64,000 nucleotides of DNA from Rickettsia typhi (lineage in GTDB: Bacteria > Pseudomonadota > Alphaproteobacteria > Rickettsiales > Deianiraeaceae), in assembly GCA_945861725.1 (NCBI GenBank), contig CAMAVJ010000003.1, forward strand, positions 1 to 64,000, written 5' to 3'. The notes under the pieces are model-generated. The model saw nothing but the letters and a program-made list of their open reading frames with translations, made no database searches and was not told the origin of the DNA. The translations under genes and the position numbers were made by a program. Shown piece after piece: positions 24,722-33,682 of this stretch (the first letter of the stretch is position 1; every line of letters begins with the position of its first letter).

Positions 24722-26806
24722 CTATGCAAAGTCGTTGTAAAATTTGACATCTTGATCGCCGATTGATTTTTCTGGAGTCATAATTGTTGCTTTGATAAAA
24801 ATAACCGTTTCAATATTGTGAACGGATTTTGTATTGAATCCAAAGAGAAATTTAAGGTAAGGGATGTCTTTTAAGTAAGGTATGCCAGCGCGCTGTACAA
24901 CGGTCTTTTCTTCATTAAATCCACCAATTACCATAATATCTCCGCTTCTTATGCGAAGTGTTGAATTAAGTTCTTTTTTTTCAATCATAGGAATTGAGTT
25001 TGTAATTTTTGAACCAGATGAGACGTTATTCAAACTTGAAAGGAATGCGGCGGCTGGGTCGTTTGCGTAATCAACAATGGAAGAAATTACTGGGTGAATA
25101 TTCATTGTAATTTCTTCTTTTTCAATGTCGGCGGTTGCTTGGATTTCAAGTATCACACCAATTGGAACTGTTTGCATCGTACTTTGAACAATAATTGGAT
25201 TTGTTGATGCCGATGTGCCACCAGACATGTTGATGTAAGAGTTTTGCAATTGAGGTTGGATTGAAAAATAGACATGGTCCTTTGCAAATGATAGTCTTGA
25301 TTTTTGGTTATTCATAACATTTAATCGCGGGCTTGCAATTGCTTTAGTTGTTCCAAATGATTGTAAAAACTGAACAGCGGCAACCAATCCACCACCTGTT
25401 ACTGTAAGTGCGAATGGTGTTTTGGAAATGCTTGATTGCGATGTCATAGAAAATGGTGCGTCAATTTTAAGACTTGTGCCATTAATGGTTCCGCCAAAAT
25501 TAATTCCCGTTGAAAATTCGTCATTAAGTTGAACTTCAACAAGGCGGACCTCAACAAGGATTTGAGTTGTTGCAACTTTTTTTACTTTTTCAATATATTC
25601 TTCAATTTCTTTGTGAATAATTAGCGGAGCACGAAGTGTGACTACTCCCGCCTGTTTGTTGACTGAGTATGAAATATCTTTCTTTTGTGATACAATATAT
25701 TTTAAGCCATTTTCAAACTGATCCCACATTGAATTGTTTTGGAATGAGTTCATTTGATTGGCAGAGCTTAGGAGGGATGTCATACTATTTGAACCAACTC
25801 CGCCGCCGTACATATTACTACCGCCGTAATTATTATTGCTATAACCAGCTTGGTTATTGTTGTAATTGCCCCCACCATATTGGTTTTGCATATTTTGACC
25901 ACCAACCATTTGATTATTGTATGGGTTTGTATTTTGATTTCCACCCACTCCAGTGGACGAAGATGAGTTGTTTGTCGATGAATTCATGTTATCAATAAAT
26001 GATACGCTGTAATATTTTGTAAATGATTTATTTGCCATAAACCTCACAACGTTGTTTTTTACCGAAATGTTTAATCGGGCAAGATCCGCCATTCTTTCAA
26101 GAACATCGGCAACTTGTGTGTTTTTAACTGAAAGAATAATAGATCCTTCAACCTCAGGATCGATCTCAACATCGATATTTGCAAGGTTACTCACTTCTAT
26201 GATTGCGTCCTTAATTGAAACCGTTTCATCAATGCTGACGCTAATTCTTTTGGATCCAACTGAGCCCATTTGATCGGCAATGGATTTTTTTGTTTCAATT
26301 TCTTTTTTTACAACAGATTTTGCAATGTCTTCAATTTTTTCTTTAATGAACTGCTTGTTTTCGTAACGATTGAGGATTAATTTAGAATCAACTTCAGCGT
26401 GGTGCATTGTGCTACCATATTCTGGTGATAATTTTTTTCTATCATCCTTTTGTGCATCTTTTGTTTCGTGAAGATATTTTTCACGTGCACTTCCGTTTGT
26501 GGATGTTTTAATTTCGGGTGTTGTATTTTTTTTTACAGCACCTACCTTGGATGGCGGAGCTGTGTTTGGTTTTGCTACATAGTCAGTTTTTATCGAAGAA
26601 TCAACTTGCGGCGTGTTAGGTAGAGAAATTAATGGTTGTGAGGTGATAGCTTCAACGGGCGTTTGTAATGTTGTTGGTGTGTTTACTAATGGTGTTTTTG
26701 ATATCACTTCTGATGGTGGCGTAATATCTTCCGCCAATGCGTTGGAATATGTTCCTAAAAACACAAGTGATAGTATGCTAATAAATGGTAGTGGCAAAAA
26801 CTTCAT
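24722..26806 (-). CDS. Secretin (GspD/PilQ/MshL family)
   Basis: Outer-membrane channel of a type II secretion or type IV pilus-like system. Signal peptide (MKFLPLPFISILSLVFLGTYSNALA), a Pro/Thr/Val-rich linker, an STN-like domain (IDETVSIKDAIIEVSNLANI), a Gly/Asn/Gln/Tyr-rich low-complexity insert (about residues 270-345), then the secretin core with ASPRLNVMNNQKS, IGVILEIQATADIEKEEI and IRSGDIMVIGGF. The order is most like MshL. ATG 26806 overlaps the prepilin peptidase stop by four bases (ATGA); the in-frame ATG at 26818 is less favoured. Confidence 0.9.
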   Translation of the reverse strand: MKFLPLPFISILSLVFLGTYSNALAEDITPPSEVISKTPLVNTPTTLQTPVEAITSQPLISLPNTPQVDSSIKTDYVAKPNTAPPSKVGAVKKNTTPEIKTSTNGSAREKYLHETKDAQKDDRKKLSPEYGSTMHHAEVDSKLILNRYENKQFIKEKIEDIAKSVVKKEIETKKSIADQMGSVGSKRISVSIDETVSIKDAIIEVSNLANIDVEIDPEVEGSIILSVKNTQVADVLERMADLARLNISVKNNVVRFMANKSFTKYYSVSFIDNMNSSTNNSSSSTGVGGNQNTNPYNNQMVGGQNMQNQYGGGNYNNNQAGYSNNNYGGSNMYGGGVGSNSMTSLLSSANQMNSFQNNSMWDQFENGLKYIVSQKKDISYSVNKQAGVVTLRAPLIIHKEIEEYIEKVKKVATTQILVEVRLVEVQLNDEFSTGINFGGTINGTSLKIDAPFSMTSQSSISKTPFALTVTGGGLVAAVQFLQSFGTTKAIASPRLNVMNNQKSRLSFAKDHVYFSIQPQLQNSYINMSGGTSASTNPIIVQSTMQTVPIGVILEIQATADIEKEEITMNIHPVISSIVDYANDPAAAFLSSLNNVSSGSKITNSIPMIEKKELNSTLRIRSGDIMVIGGFNEEKTVVQRAGIPYLKDIPYLKFLFGFNTKSVHNIETVIFIKATIMTPEKSIGDQDVKFYNDFA

Positions 26807-27543
26807 AAAAATTTCCAAATAAATATAATATAAACTGCTAGAAATATTGACGGCACAAAGGGATAGTGGAGATTTTTACCACATTTCCTTAGAAGGCCGT
26901 AAAGCACTCCGAACAATCCAGATAGGAACATAATTATTGCTACTTTTGAAAAATCAAGTAAAAAAAACAATATTTGAAATATTAAAACATCACCCATACC
27001 AAGGACTATAATTTGATTTCCCGTGAGTTTTTTCCTAATAAATTCATACCCAAATTTGAATATTAGTGGTAATGTTGCCATTATAAAAGACATAGTGGTA
27101 ATTTCAAGCATATTATTCACATAAAGAAATGCGGAAAATAAAATTCCAAAAATCACAATATGAATGTTGTAAACAAACATTGTTTCAAAGTCGATAACTG
27201 AAGCGACGAACATTGTTGAAGTTAAAAGTGTGAATATTACTAAAGATTGGTGATCGTTTTTAAATAGTAAAAAATTTATTAAAAATGTTGAAGCGTAAAT
27301 TAACTCCCAAATTGTATATTTAATGGAAATTTTTTGCCCGCAATTACTACACCTTCCCTTAGACGTGGTGTATCCACAAACTGGAATAAGATTGTAAAAT
27401 GTGATTTTTGCTCCACAGGAATCGCAGTGTGAATTTTTGGATAAAAGCTTTTGATTGTTGCAAAATCTCAAGGAAATCGCGGTTAAAAATGAACCGATAT
27501 ACAGCCCAAAAACGACGACAATTAAGCAAGAAAAAATAAACAT
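26803..27543 (-). CDS. Prepilin peptidase (A24 family, PilD-like)
   Basis: Inner-membrane aspartyl protease that cleaves and often N-methylates type IV prepilins and pseudopilins. A zinc-binding cytoplasmic loop carries two Cys pairs (CDSCGAK ... CSNCGQK). The catalytic Asps are in SVIDFETMF and in the GxGD-type motif VLGMGDVL. At least six hydrophobic segments are visible. Length 246 is normal. It is coupled to the secretin gene by an ATGA overlap and is divergent from a pseudopilin gene, its likely substrate. Confidence 0.92.
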   Translation of the reverse strand: MFIFSCLIVVVFGLYIGSFLTAISLRFCNNQKLLSKNSHCDSCGAKITFYNLIPVCGYTTSKGRCSNCGQKISIKYTIWELIYASTFLINFLLFKNDHQSLVIFTLLTSTMFVASVIDFETMFVYNIHIVIFGILFSAFLYVNNMLEITTMSFIMATLPLIFKFGYEFIRKKLTGNQIIVLGMGDVLIFQILFFLLDFSKVAIIMFLSGLFGVLYGLLRKCGKNLHYPFVPSIFLAVYIIFIWKFL

Positions 27544-27609
27544 TGATTTTCATAAAAAACATTTCAAATATTCTAGGAAAATTCTAAACAAATTTTGCAA
27601 CATAATTTT

Positions 27610-28650
27610 ATGAAAAAAATAAAAAAATATCACGCCATAAATAATGGCAAAAATTACATTAAGACTCGCGGATTTGCATTGCTCGAAGTATTTATTGCCC
27701 TTCTTGTTATTACAACAATTGCCTCAACGATATTCCTTTCAGGGATAACGGTGAACAATTACGACAAGAGAAAAACAACAAATACGAGAATAAAATACAT
27801 TCAAAAGATTTTAAATCAGCACATTGTAACTTATGGAAGGCTTCCGTGCCCTGTGAATCCAACATTTACACCGGCATCTGAAACTCTTGTAGGTGGCGTT
27901 TGTGCCTCACCAACTTCATTCAACTCCGGTACAACATATTATGGTGCAGTTCCAACCGATTCATTAAATATTTCAAGAGAATACCTTCAGGATGGTTGGG
28001 GTAATAAGATTATGTATATCGTACCTGCTGCTCTAACTTATAACAATACTATAAACAGGTCTGTTCTCTATTACAATAAAACTGGCGGTTCGGGATATCA
28101 AATTTCTGGCGTTTCACTTGGTGCGGCAACATATTCTTCAACGGATTTTGCCAATTATATTTCCACTTATTACAACAACGCAACGGCGGATGTGTTGGTT
28201 AACAATCGGAATATTTATGCACTATTGAGTTATGGAGATAATGGACTTGGAGCTTACACAATTTCAGGAACTCAAAATAGCTCAACTGGTGCAAATGCGA
28301 CAACTGGGGAGGTGGTAAATATTTTAACGAACTCCAAAACAAGTAATAATTTTTACACCAACCAATCTAGTAACGGCCTTGGAAAGCTTGATGACATTTT
28401 ATATTCAACCTCAATAAATGATATTGTTTCGAACAATCAATCAATGCTTTATTGCGATGCCAGTGCCAAGCCTGATAACTTAACTACCTTGCCCACTCCG
28501 TCTGGCGTTCCACATTACTCTGCGGGCTCACTTGTGCAATTTTTGCAAACGTGCGGCGTGTGTCCAGCTGTTTCTGGAACAAGGAGTTATGCTGAATGTC
28601 TCTCTGGTGGAAATTGGGGATCGATTATTTCACGAGCTTGCACTTGTTAA
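27610..28650 (+). CDS. Type II secretion/pilin-like protein with prepilin leader
   Basis: Class III prepilin signal: a basic leader, then RGFALLEVFIALLVITTIA, with cleavage expected after Gly and Glu at position 5 of the mature protein. The remaining roughly 310 residues are Ser/Thr/Asn/Tyr-rich with several Cys (LPCPVNPTF, GGVCAS, LLYCDA, QTCGVCPA, RACTC), suggesting a disulfide-stabilised minor pilin or large pseudopilin such as GspK/GspG relatives. ATG 27610 is chosen over an upstream TTG at 27595. Divergent from prepilin peptidase; 66 bases separate them. Confidence 0.78.
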   Translation: MKKIKKYHAINNGKNYIKTRGFALLEVFIALLVITTIASTIFLSGITVNNYDKRKTTNTRIKYIQKILNQHIVTYGRLPCPVNPTFTPASETLVGGVCASPTSFNSGTTYYGAVPTDSLNISREYLQDGWGNKIMYIVPAALTYNNTINRSVLYYNKTGGSGYQISGVSLGAATYSSTDFANYISTYYNNATADVLVNNRNIYALLSYGDNGLGAYTISGTQNSSTGANATTGEVVNILTNSKTSNNFYTNQSSNGLGKLDDILYSTSINDIVSNNQSMLYCDASAKPDNLTTLPTPSGVPHYSAGSLVQFLQTCGVCPAVSGTRSYAECLSGGNWGSIISRACTC

Positions 28651-28669
28651 AAAAGTCTAAAATCGTTGA

Positions 28670-29218
28670 TTAAGAACAGTAAATATCAGCTTCGGCCGAT
28701 CTCCTTAATTTTAAACCATTAACAACTTTGTCGCCAGCATAAACCCAGCGTACGAACTCTTTGCGAATTGTTTTAAAATCTGATGGATTTTTCTTTACAA
28801 CTTTCAAAAGGGTTGATTTTTCAAAATTTGCAACTCCAAGGTTGAATGTGAACGATGTCAATGCTGCAACTTGATTATTAGTGCAAATTGATCCAACATT
28901 TAAAATTACACAATTGTAGTAAATTTTAATATCAGCCTCAAACAACTCTTCGGCTTCTTCTTGCGTAATTTTCATTCCATCTGTAACATCTTTGGTGTGT
29001 CCATAACCTATCGTCCAAACATTGGCGGAATCTTTATAGGCTTCCAACCGCAGACCTTCGAATTTCTTAATAATATCGCACGCGATTTCAAATGACGATT
29101 TTTGAAATACAGTTTTTAGTATATTATCACCTTGTGTATCGCTTTTGATTTTATTTTTTGTGTCTTTGAGTGTGGTTTGATTCGGATTATCTTCAAAATT
29201 TAGTTTTTTTTTTGAAAT
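28670..29218 (-). CDS. Phage-type lysozyme (GH24) without a visible start codon
   Basis: T4-type endolysin that cleaves peptidoglycan. The core is clear: KKFEGLRLEAYKDS with the catalytic Glu, WTIGYGHTKDVTDG, and LTSFTFNLGVANF near the middle. The first usable start (TTG 29047) lies after the catalytic Glu. The frame is open from 29218 but contains no ATG, GTG or other TTG upstream of that. The frame overlaps the end of the holin-like gene, where a ten-A run sits; one extra A there would fuse the two frames. So the gene is either read by slippage as a fusion, begins at a rare codon such as ATT/ATA, or is mis-sequenced. Confidence 0.72.
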   Translation of the reverse strand: MSKKKLNFEDNPNQTTLKDTKNKIKSDTQGDNILKTVFQKSSFEIACDIIKKFEGLRLEAYKDSANVWTIGYGHTKDVTDGMKITQEEAEELFEADIKIYYNCVILNVGSICTNNQVAALTSFTFNLGVANFEKSTLLKVVKKNPSDFKTIRKEFVRWVYAGDKVVNGLKLRRSAEADIYCS

Positions 29219-29751
29219 TTAGGAGACTCTGGAAAGTTTCTTTTTTCAAAAGACCTACGAACAAACCAATAGGACATAACCGCTGAAAATTCGGCGAGAA
29301 TGAGATCAAATATCACAAGATGATTTTCCAAAACTTCACCGTATTTCATAATTTTCATTGAAATGACGCACACGAGAATAAGGAGTATGTATGTAACGAT
29401 CGGTCTTGTTGTGATTATAATAAAATTTGCGATATCGGCGAGTAATGAATTATTTTGCCACAATGCAGATGTTTTTATTGTAGCATCGGCGAATGCTTTA
29501 TATTCTTCTGTATCGCTTTGCTTAAGTGATGCCTCTGTTTTGAATTCTTCCTGACTCGTTAAACCTTTTTGTGTTGCAAGTTGATTTTGTGATATAATTA
29601 CACCTTGTTTTGCAAGTTCAATTTCTTTATCTGCTTGGATTTTTGCAATTTCAGTTTCGCATTTGGAATCCTGTTTGTGTTCGAGGTAATTTTGGATTCC
29701 ACCAAAAAGTGCACCACCAAAGGTTGAAAGAAGAGATGTTATCATATACAT
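29200..29751 (-). CDS. Holin-like phage membrane protein
   Basis: A 183-residue protein: a short hydrophobic N-terminus (MITSLLSTFGGALFGGIQNYLEHK), a charged helical middle that looks coiled-coil (ETEIAKIQADKEIELAKQGV), then two C-terminal transmembrane segments around TTRPIVTYILLILVCVISM and VIFDLILAEFSAVMSYWFV. This plan matches three-TM phage/GTA holin-type proteins encoded beside endolysins. The lysozyme follows in another frame. It ends at 29200 directly after a run of ten A (T at 29204-29213). Alternative start at 29745. Confidence 0.7.
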   Translation of the reverse strand: MYMITSLLSTFGGALFGGIQNYLEHKQDSKCETEIAKIQADKEIELAKQGVIISQNQLATQKGLTSQEEFKTEASLKQSDTEEYKAFADATIKTSALWQNNSLLADIANFIIITTRPIVTYILLILVCVISMKIMKYGEVLENHLVIFDLILAEFSAVMSYWFVRRSFEKRNFPESPKFQKKN

Positions 29752-29825
29752 TAGTTACGTTACAAGTTGCGTTAAAGCAACTTCTTACGAAATCAACTTA
29801 TTTGTGTAAGCATTTTTTTAAATAT

Positions 29826-31193
29826 TTATTCTCCAAATGTTACAACTTGGTTTAACAGCTCGCGGCGTCTTTGAATTTTCATTCGCAAATACTCCATTGG
29901 TCTTGCACCTTTCGTTTTATTGCAATGCCCACACAAAAGTTGATAGTTTTCAAAATAATCAGCCCCACCCTTTGCCTTTGGAATTATGTGATCAATTTCA
30001 AAATGATGGATTTCGAATATATCAGTGCAACCATTACACCTGCATTCTTGTTGTTTAAAGAGTCGATTTTTAATTCCCACTTTAGTTTCCGAAGTAATTT
30101 CTTCAATTTTAATATCCGTTCTTTGCAGTGGCTTTACAAGGTGAATAAAGTCCACGCCTTTTTCCTTAAATTTCAAACCTTGTTGACTATCGCTTTCAAT
30201 GTGTCCATCGCCCTCAAGTCTTTCAACTAAAATTTCCACAGCTTTTTTTTCAATATCAATTCCAACCCACTTTCTTCCAAGTTGTTGAGCCGCAACACAA
30301 GTTGTTGCACAACCGCAGAAAGGGTCAAGCACTACACCACCTTTGGGGCAGGAAACTTTTATTATTCGGTGTAATAACGCCAATGGTTTTTGTGTTGGGT
30401 AACCCATACGCTCTTTAGCTTGTGAGTGCAGATATTGTATATTCCATACATCATTCATTGCAGTACCATCGGAATTTGATTTATCAACAATTCTGATATA
30501 TTTAGATGTATTAATTTTTCCTTGTGCAATAAGGTCATCAACAATTTTTTTATTATATATTAATAATTGCAATCCATCTGCGACCTTGTTGACATTATAC
30601 CCCTTATCTACAACTTTCTGCTGACTTTCAGCTGGTGTATCGTAAAGTTTATTAAAAAATATCCGTTTATGATTTTTAGAATAACACAAGATAACATCAT
30701 GGTTTTTTTGAAAATAACTCGCTGCGTTAGTCCATTTGCGATAAGCCCAAACAATTTCATTCCTGAAATTATTTTTACCAAAAACGTAGTCCATCAGTGA
30801 TTTAAGATAATGCGAAGCAGTTGGGTCGCAGTGAAGGTATATCGAGCCTGTATCTTTTAAAATTCGATGAAGTTCAATTAAGCGTTGTGCCATATATAAA
30901 ATATAAGACATCATCGCCTTTCCATGTAATCCTTCAATTGATTCAATGAACTTCACAAGTGAGGGGTGAAGTTGTGTAAGAGTTTCAAGATGGGATTCAT
31001 CAATGTCTTTCCATGTCCACATATCTTTAAACGAAGTACCAGCCGCCTTACTTCCAATTGCACCAGAATACATTCTTTTGGAATTGAATGGTGGGTCAAG
31101 GTAAATCAAGTCCGCAATTTCGGAATTCATTCCATGGAGAACGTAGAGGTTGTCATATGTGTATAGCGTGTTTTGAAATTCTGTACTTTGCAT
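29826..31193 (-). CDS. DNA methyltransferase with C-terminal HNH domain
   Basis: A 455-residue beta-class amino-methyltransferase (adenine-N6 or cytosine-N4): motif IV DPPF at residues 33-36, target-recognition region in the middle, and SAM motif I VLDPFCGCATT near residue 290 followed by WVGIDIE. The last 75 residues form a complete HNH fold with two Cys pairs (CNGC, CGHC) and IHHFEIDHIIPKAKGG...NYQLLC. Methylase and nuclease-like domains are thus in one chain. It lies between fumC (3 bases away) and the holin-like gene, in a phage-derived neighbourhood. Whether the HNH part cuts or only binds DNA cannot be told. Confidence 0.88.
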   Translation of the reverse strand: MQSTEFQNTLYTYDNLYVLHGMNSEIADLIYLDPPFNSKRMYSGAIGSKAAGTSFKDMWTWKDIDESHLETLTQLHPSLVKFIESIEGLHGKAMMSYILYMAQRLIELHRILKDTGSIYLHCDPTASHYLKSLMDYVFGKNNFRNEIVWAYRKWTNAASYFQKNHDVILCYSKNHKRIFFNKLYDTPAESQQKVVDKGYNVNKVADGLQLLIYNKKIVDDLIAQGKINTSKYIRIVDKSNSDGTAMNDVWNIQYLHSQAKERMGYPTQKPLALLHRIIKVSCPKGGVVLDPFCGCATTCVAAQQLGRKWVGIDIEKKAVEILVERLEGDGHIESDSQQGLKFKEKGVDFIHLVKPLQRTDIKIEEITSETKVGIKNRLFKQQECRCNGCTDIFEIHHFEIDHIIPKAKGGADYFENYQLLCGHCNKTKGARPMEYLRMKIQRRRELLNQVVTFGE

Positions 31194-31196
31194 ATA

Positions 31197-32783
31197 TCAA
31201 ACCATTTTACTTGGATCCATTACTTTGTCCCAGTCCGATTCTACAACTGTACCATTTTTTGCATCTTTTGTAACAAAGCCGAGTTCCGTTGCAGACTGTC
31301 TAAGTGTTGTTCCTTTTTTGTGGGCATTTTTTGCGATTTTAGCACAATTTTCATATCCCAAATAAGGATTTAGTGCCGTGACCAACATTAAAGATTGTTC
31401 TAAAAGTTTCTTAATTCGAGCCTCATTTGCAACAATTCCAACAAGACATTGGTCAATAAATGACGTAATACCATCTGAAAGCAAATTAATCGATTCAACA
31501 ACGTTGCGAATTATCATTGGTCTAAAAACATTTAGTTCAAAATGTCCCTGCATTCCGCCCGTCGTTACTGCAACATTATTTCCAATCACTTGGCAGGCGA
31601 TCATCGTAAGAGCTTCGCATTGTGTTGGATTCACCTTCCCCGGCATAATTGACGACCCAGGTTCGTTTTCCGGAAGTGAGAGTTCACCAAGCCCCGACCT
31701 TGGACCTGAGGCTAAAAAGCGAATGTCGTTCGCGATTTTCATTGTTGAACATGCCAGCGTGTTTAGCGAGCCGTGAAATTCAATAAGTTCATCACTCGTT
31801 GCCATTGCCATAAACTTTCCCTTTATTTTGTGGGAATAAAATCCAACCCTATCACCAAAATTTCCCATTCCACAACCAATTATTCCACCATCCTTTACTT
31901 TGAAAAATCCGTCCGAAGATAAAACTCTTGCCATTTCAACGTTGCCAAGTTTATTGTAAAAATCATCAAAACCAACAACTTTTGTAATGTTTTTTGCAAA
32001 AGTTTCGCTAAAGTCTGGGTGGGAGTTTAAGCCAGTTCCAACAGCAGTTCCACCTTGGGCTAAAACATGCACTTGAATTAGAGAGCGAGAAATATTTATA
32101 CAAGCTGTTGAAATTTGAGCTTTATAACCAGAAAATTCTTGCCCAAGTGTTACGGGAGTGGCATCCTGCGTGTGAGTTCTTCCAATTTTCACAATGTGTG
32201 AAAATTCTTTTTCTTTTTTTGCAAGTTCGTTATTAAAGCGAATCAGCGTTGGTAAAAGTTTTTTGTACGTTAAAATAACGGTTGCGATATTCATTGCGGT
32301 TGGGAAGGTGTCGTTTGAAGATTGCCCTAAATTTACGTGATCGTTAGGGTGAATTGGAGATTTACCACCCTTTACACCGTTAACTTTCTCATTTGCAACG
32401 GAGGCAATCACCTCATTAATATTCATGTTTGTTTGAGTACCAGACCCCGTTTGCCAAACAACAAGTGGAAAATGATTTTCATAAAAGTTGTCAAAATCTC
32501 CCAGAATTACATCAACTGCTTCAACAATTTTATCCGCGATTTCTGGTGAAAACTTTTTAAATTCCGTTGAACTTGGGTCTTTTTGCATCAACTCTTTGTT
32601 TGTAATTGCTGCTGCTTTTTTTACGAAAAGCATCGCCTCGACAACTTCTTTTGGCATTTTATGACCGGCATTCGTGTTGCAAATTGGAAAATTTTGCATT
32701 GAACGCACAGTTTGTGCACCGTAGTGTTTGTCGTTTTGAACTTTTACCTCTCCCATCGTGTCGGACTCCACTCTAAATGACAT
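31197..32783 (-). CDS. fumC: Fumarate hydratase class II FumC, with an insertion
   Basis: TCA-cycle fumarase. Family motifs: QTGSGTQTNMNINEV, IHPNDHVNLGQSSNDTFPTA, GRTHTQDATPVTLGQEFS and the signature GSSIMPGKVNPTQCEAL. Length 528 exceeds the usual 460-465. Most of the excess is an insertion of about 43 residues after FDDFY, where the family continues directly with a NKFEAL-type segment (here IKGKFMAMATSDELIEFHG). The inserted part contains VLSSDGFFKVKDGGIIGCGM. The frame is uninterrupted, so it is not an assembly artefact of the frameshift kind. Aspartase is excluded by the fumarase-type motifs. Confidence 0.92.
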   Translation of the reverse strand: MSFRVESDTMGEVKVQNDKHYGAQTVRSMQNFPICNTNAGHKMPKEVVEAMLFVKKAAAITNKELMQKDPSSTEFKKFSPEIADKIVEAVDVILGDFDNFYENHFPLVVWQTGSGTQTNMNINEVIASVANEKVNGVKGGKSPIHPNDHVNLGQSSNDTFPTAMNIATVILTYKKLLPTLIRFNNELAKKEKEFSHIVKIGRTHTQDATPVTLGQEFSGYKAQISTACINISRSLIQVHVLAQGGTAVGTGLNSHPDFSETFAKNITKVVGFDDFYNKLGNVEMARVLSSDGFFKVKDGGIIGCGMGNFGDRVGFYSHKIKGKFMAMATSDELIEFHGSLNTLACSTMKIANDIRFLASGPRSGLGELSLPENEPGSSIMPGKVNPTQCEALTMIACQVIGNNVAVTTGGMQGHFELNVFRPMIIRNVVESINLLSDGITSFIDQCLVGIVANEARIKKLLEQSLMLVTALNPYLGYENCAKIAKNAHKKGTTLRQSATELGFVTKDAKNGTVVESDWDKVMDPSKMV

Positions 32784-32929
32784 ACTTTTTACATAAATTA
32801 TGGTAATTTGATAAAATATCTAAATTAGTTGTCAAGAAAAAATGACGGAAAAATAAAAAAAATAGTTCGTTATACCGTGATGGAACGCCATGGTGGAATA
32901 CTTTTATTTGTTGAGACTTTACTTTATGT

Positions 32930-32959
32930 TTGACTTTTATAAAATTTATATAACATAAC
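32930..32959 (+). promoter_or_regulatory. Possible promoter for the VirB2-like gene run
   Basis: TTGACT at 32930-32935 and CATAAC at 32954-32959 with an 18-base spacer, about 27 bases before ATG 32986. The opposite strand of this 200-base gap also has TTGACA (32830-32835) suited to drive fumC. Nothing else is seen in the gap. Confidence 0.35.
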
Positions 32960-32985
32960 TTAAAATAGTTACTTATTATATTTTT

Positions 32986-33396
32986 ATGATTATGGGAAAT
33001 TTCTTCAGAATGTTACTTATTTTCTTCATCGCATCAATTCAACTCTCTGTTGCATTTGCCGATACAACTACGACACCTGCCACAGTAACACCCGGCGCGG
33101 CAATTAATGAGAAATTTCAAATGGCGGAAAATAATCCAGTTGGAAGGTCTCTTTGTAGGGGGTTAATTCTTGTTAAAACTTACATCGTTCCAGTGATAAT
33201 ACTTTTATGGATAATAACTGGTATTGGTTTTTTTATTGGGAAAATTTCTTGGGGTATAGTTATCGCACTCGCAGTTGGTTCAACTTTGGCAGTTTCTTCG
33301 AGTAAAATTGCAGCAAAGGTTGTTTATGGAGATTCGGATATAAAGGATGCGTGTGATTGTAGGTATGGCGTTAACTGCGAAAGTGCGTATGAGTAA
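32986..33396 (+). CDS. VirB2/TrbC-like type IV secretion pilin
   Basis: A 136-residue protein with a signal peptide (FFRMLLIFFIASIQLSVAFA), a short linker, and two hydrophobic segments separated by a tight turn (YIVPVIILLWIITGIGFFIG / ISWGIVIALAVGSTLAVSS), the layout of VirB2 pilin subunits. The N-terminal boundary has SLCRGL, and the tail has Cys residues (ACDCRYGVNC). Other T4SS genes are not in the window. VirB2 genes in this bacterial group are often dispersed (family knowledge). ATG 32992 is an alternative start. Confidence 0.68.
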   Translation: MIMGNFFRMLLIFFIASIQLSVAFADTTTTPATVTPGAAINEKFQMAENNPVGRSLCRGLILVKTYIVPVIILLWIITGIGFFIGKISWGIVIALAVGSTLAVSSSKIAAKVVYGDSDIKDACDCRYGVNCESAYE

Positions 33397-33682
33397 TAGC
33401 TTAGATGGCATTCACAATGTAATGGATGTTGTTTTATTAGTTTCAACATTACTTATTGCGTTTAAAATTTTAATTGAAAGATCATCTCTTGATGCCATTG
33501 TTGGAATTAATGCAATTTCATCGTGTGTAATGATATTTATGCTTTTTGCAAACAAAGAATTAAATTCCAACTTTATTGACGCAATTTTGATATTTTACAT
33601 AACTTCGCAATTTGCGACGATAGTGTATACAAAGTTAAAGTATAAACAAGCCGTATATGACGAAGAAGAAGAATCCATTTAA
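33389..33682 (+). CDS. MrpF/MnhF-like cation antiporter subunit
   Basis: A 97-residue membrane protein with three hydrophobic segments and the MrpF-type pattern: VVLLVSTLLIAFKILIERSSLDAIVGINAI (the family has a Gly-Pro-x-x-x-Asp-Arg-x-x-Ala at this place), then FIDAILIFYITSQFATIVYTKL. Only parts are quoted in order. Mrp complexes exchange Na+ for H+ and need several subunits; MrpB is alone at 52024-52434. ATG 33389 overlaps the VirB2-like stop by eight bases, so the two are translationally coupled. Confidence 0.65.
   Translation: MSNSLDGIHNVMDVVLLVSTLLIAFKILIERSSLDAIVGINAISSCVMIFMLFANKELNSNFIDAILIFYITSQFATIVYTKLKYKQAVYDEEEESI

Noticed and set aside
25790..25990. DNA tandem repeat in the secretin gene
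   Set aside because: The repetitive look comes from a Gly/Asn/Gln/Tyr-rich protein segment; no exact DNA unit is repeated.
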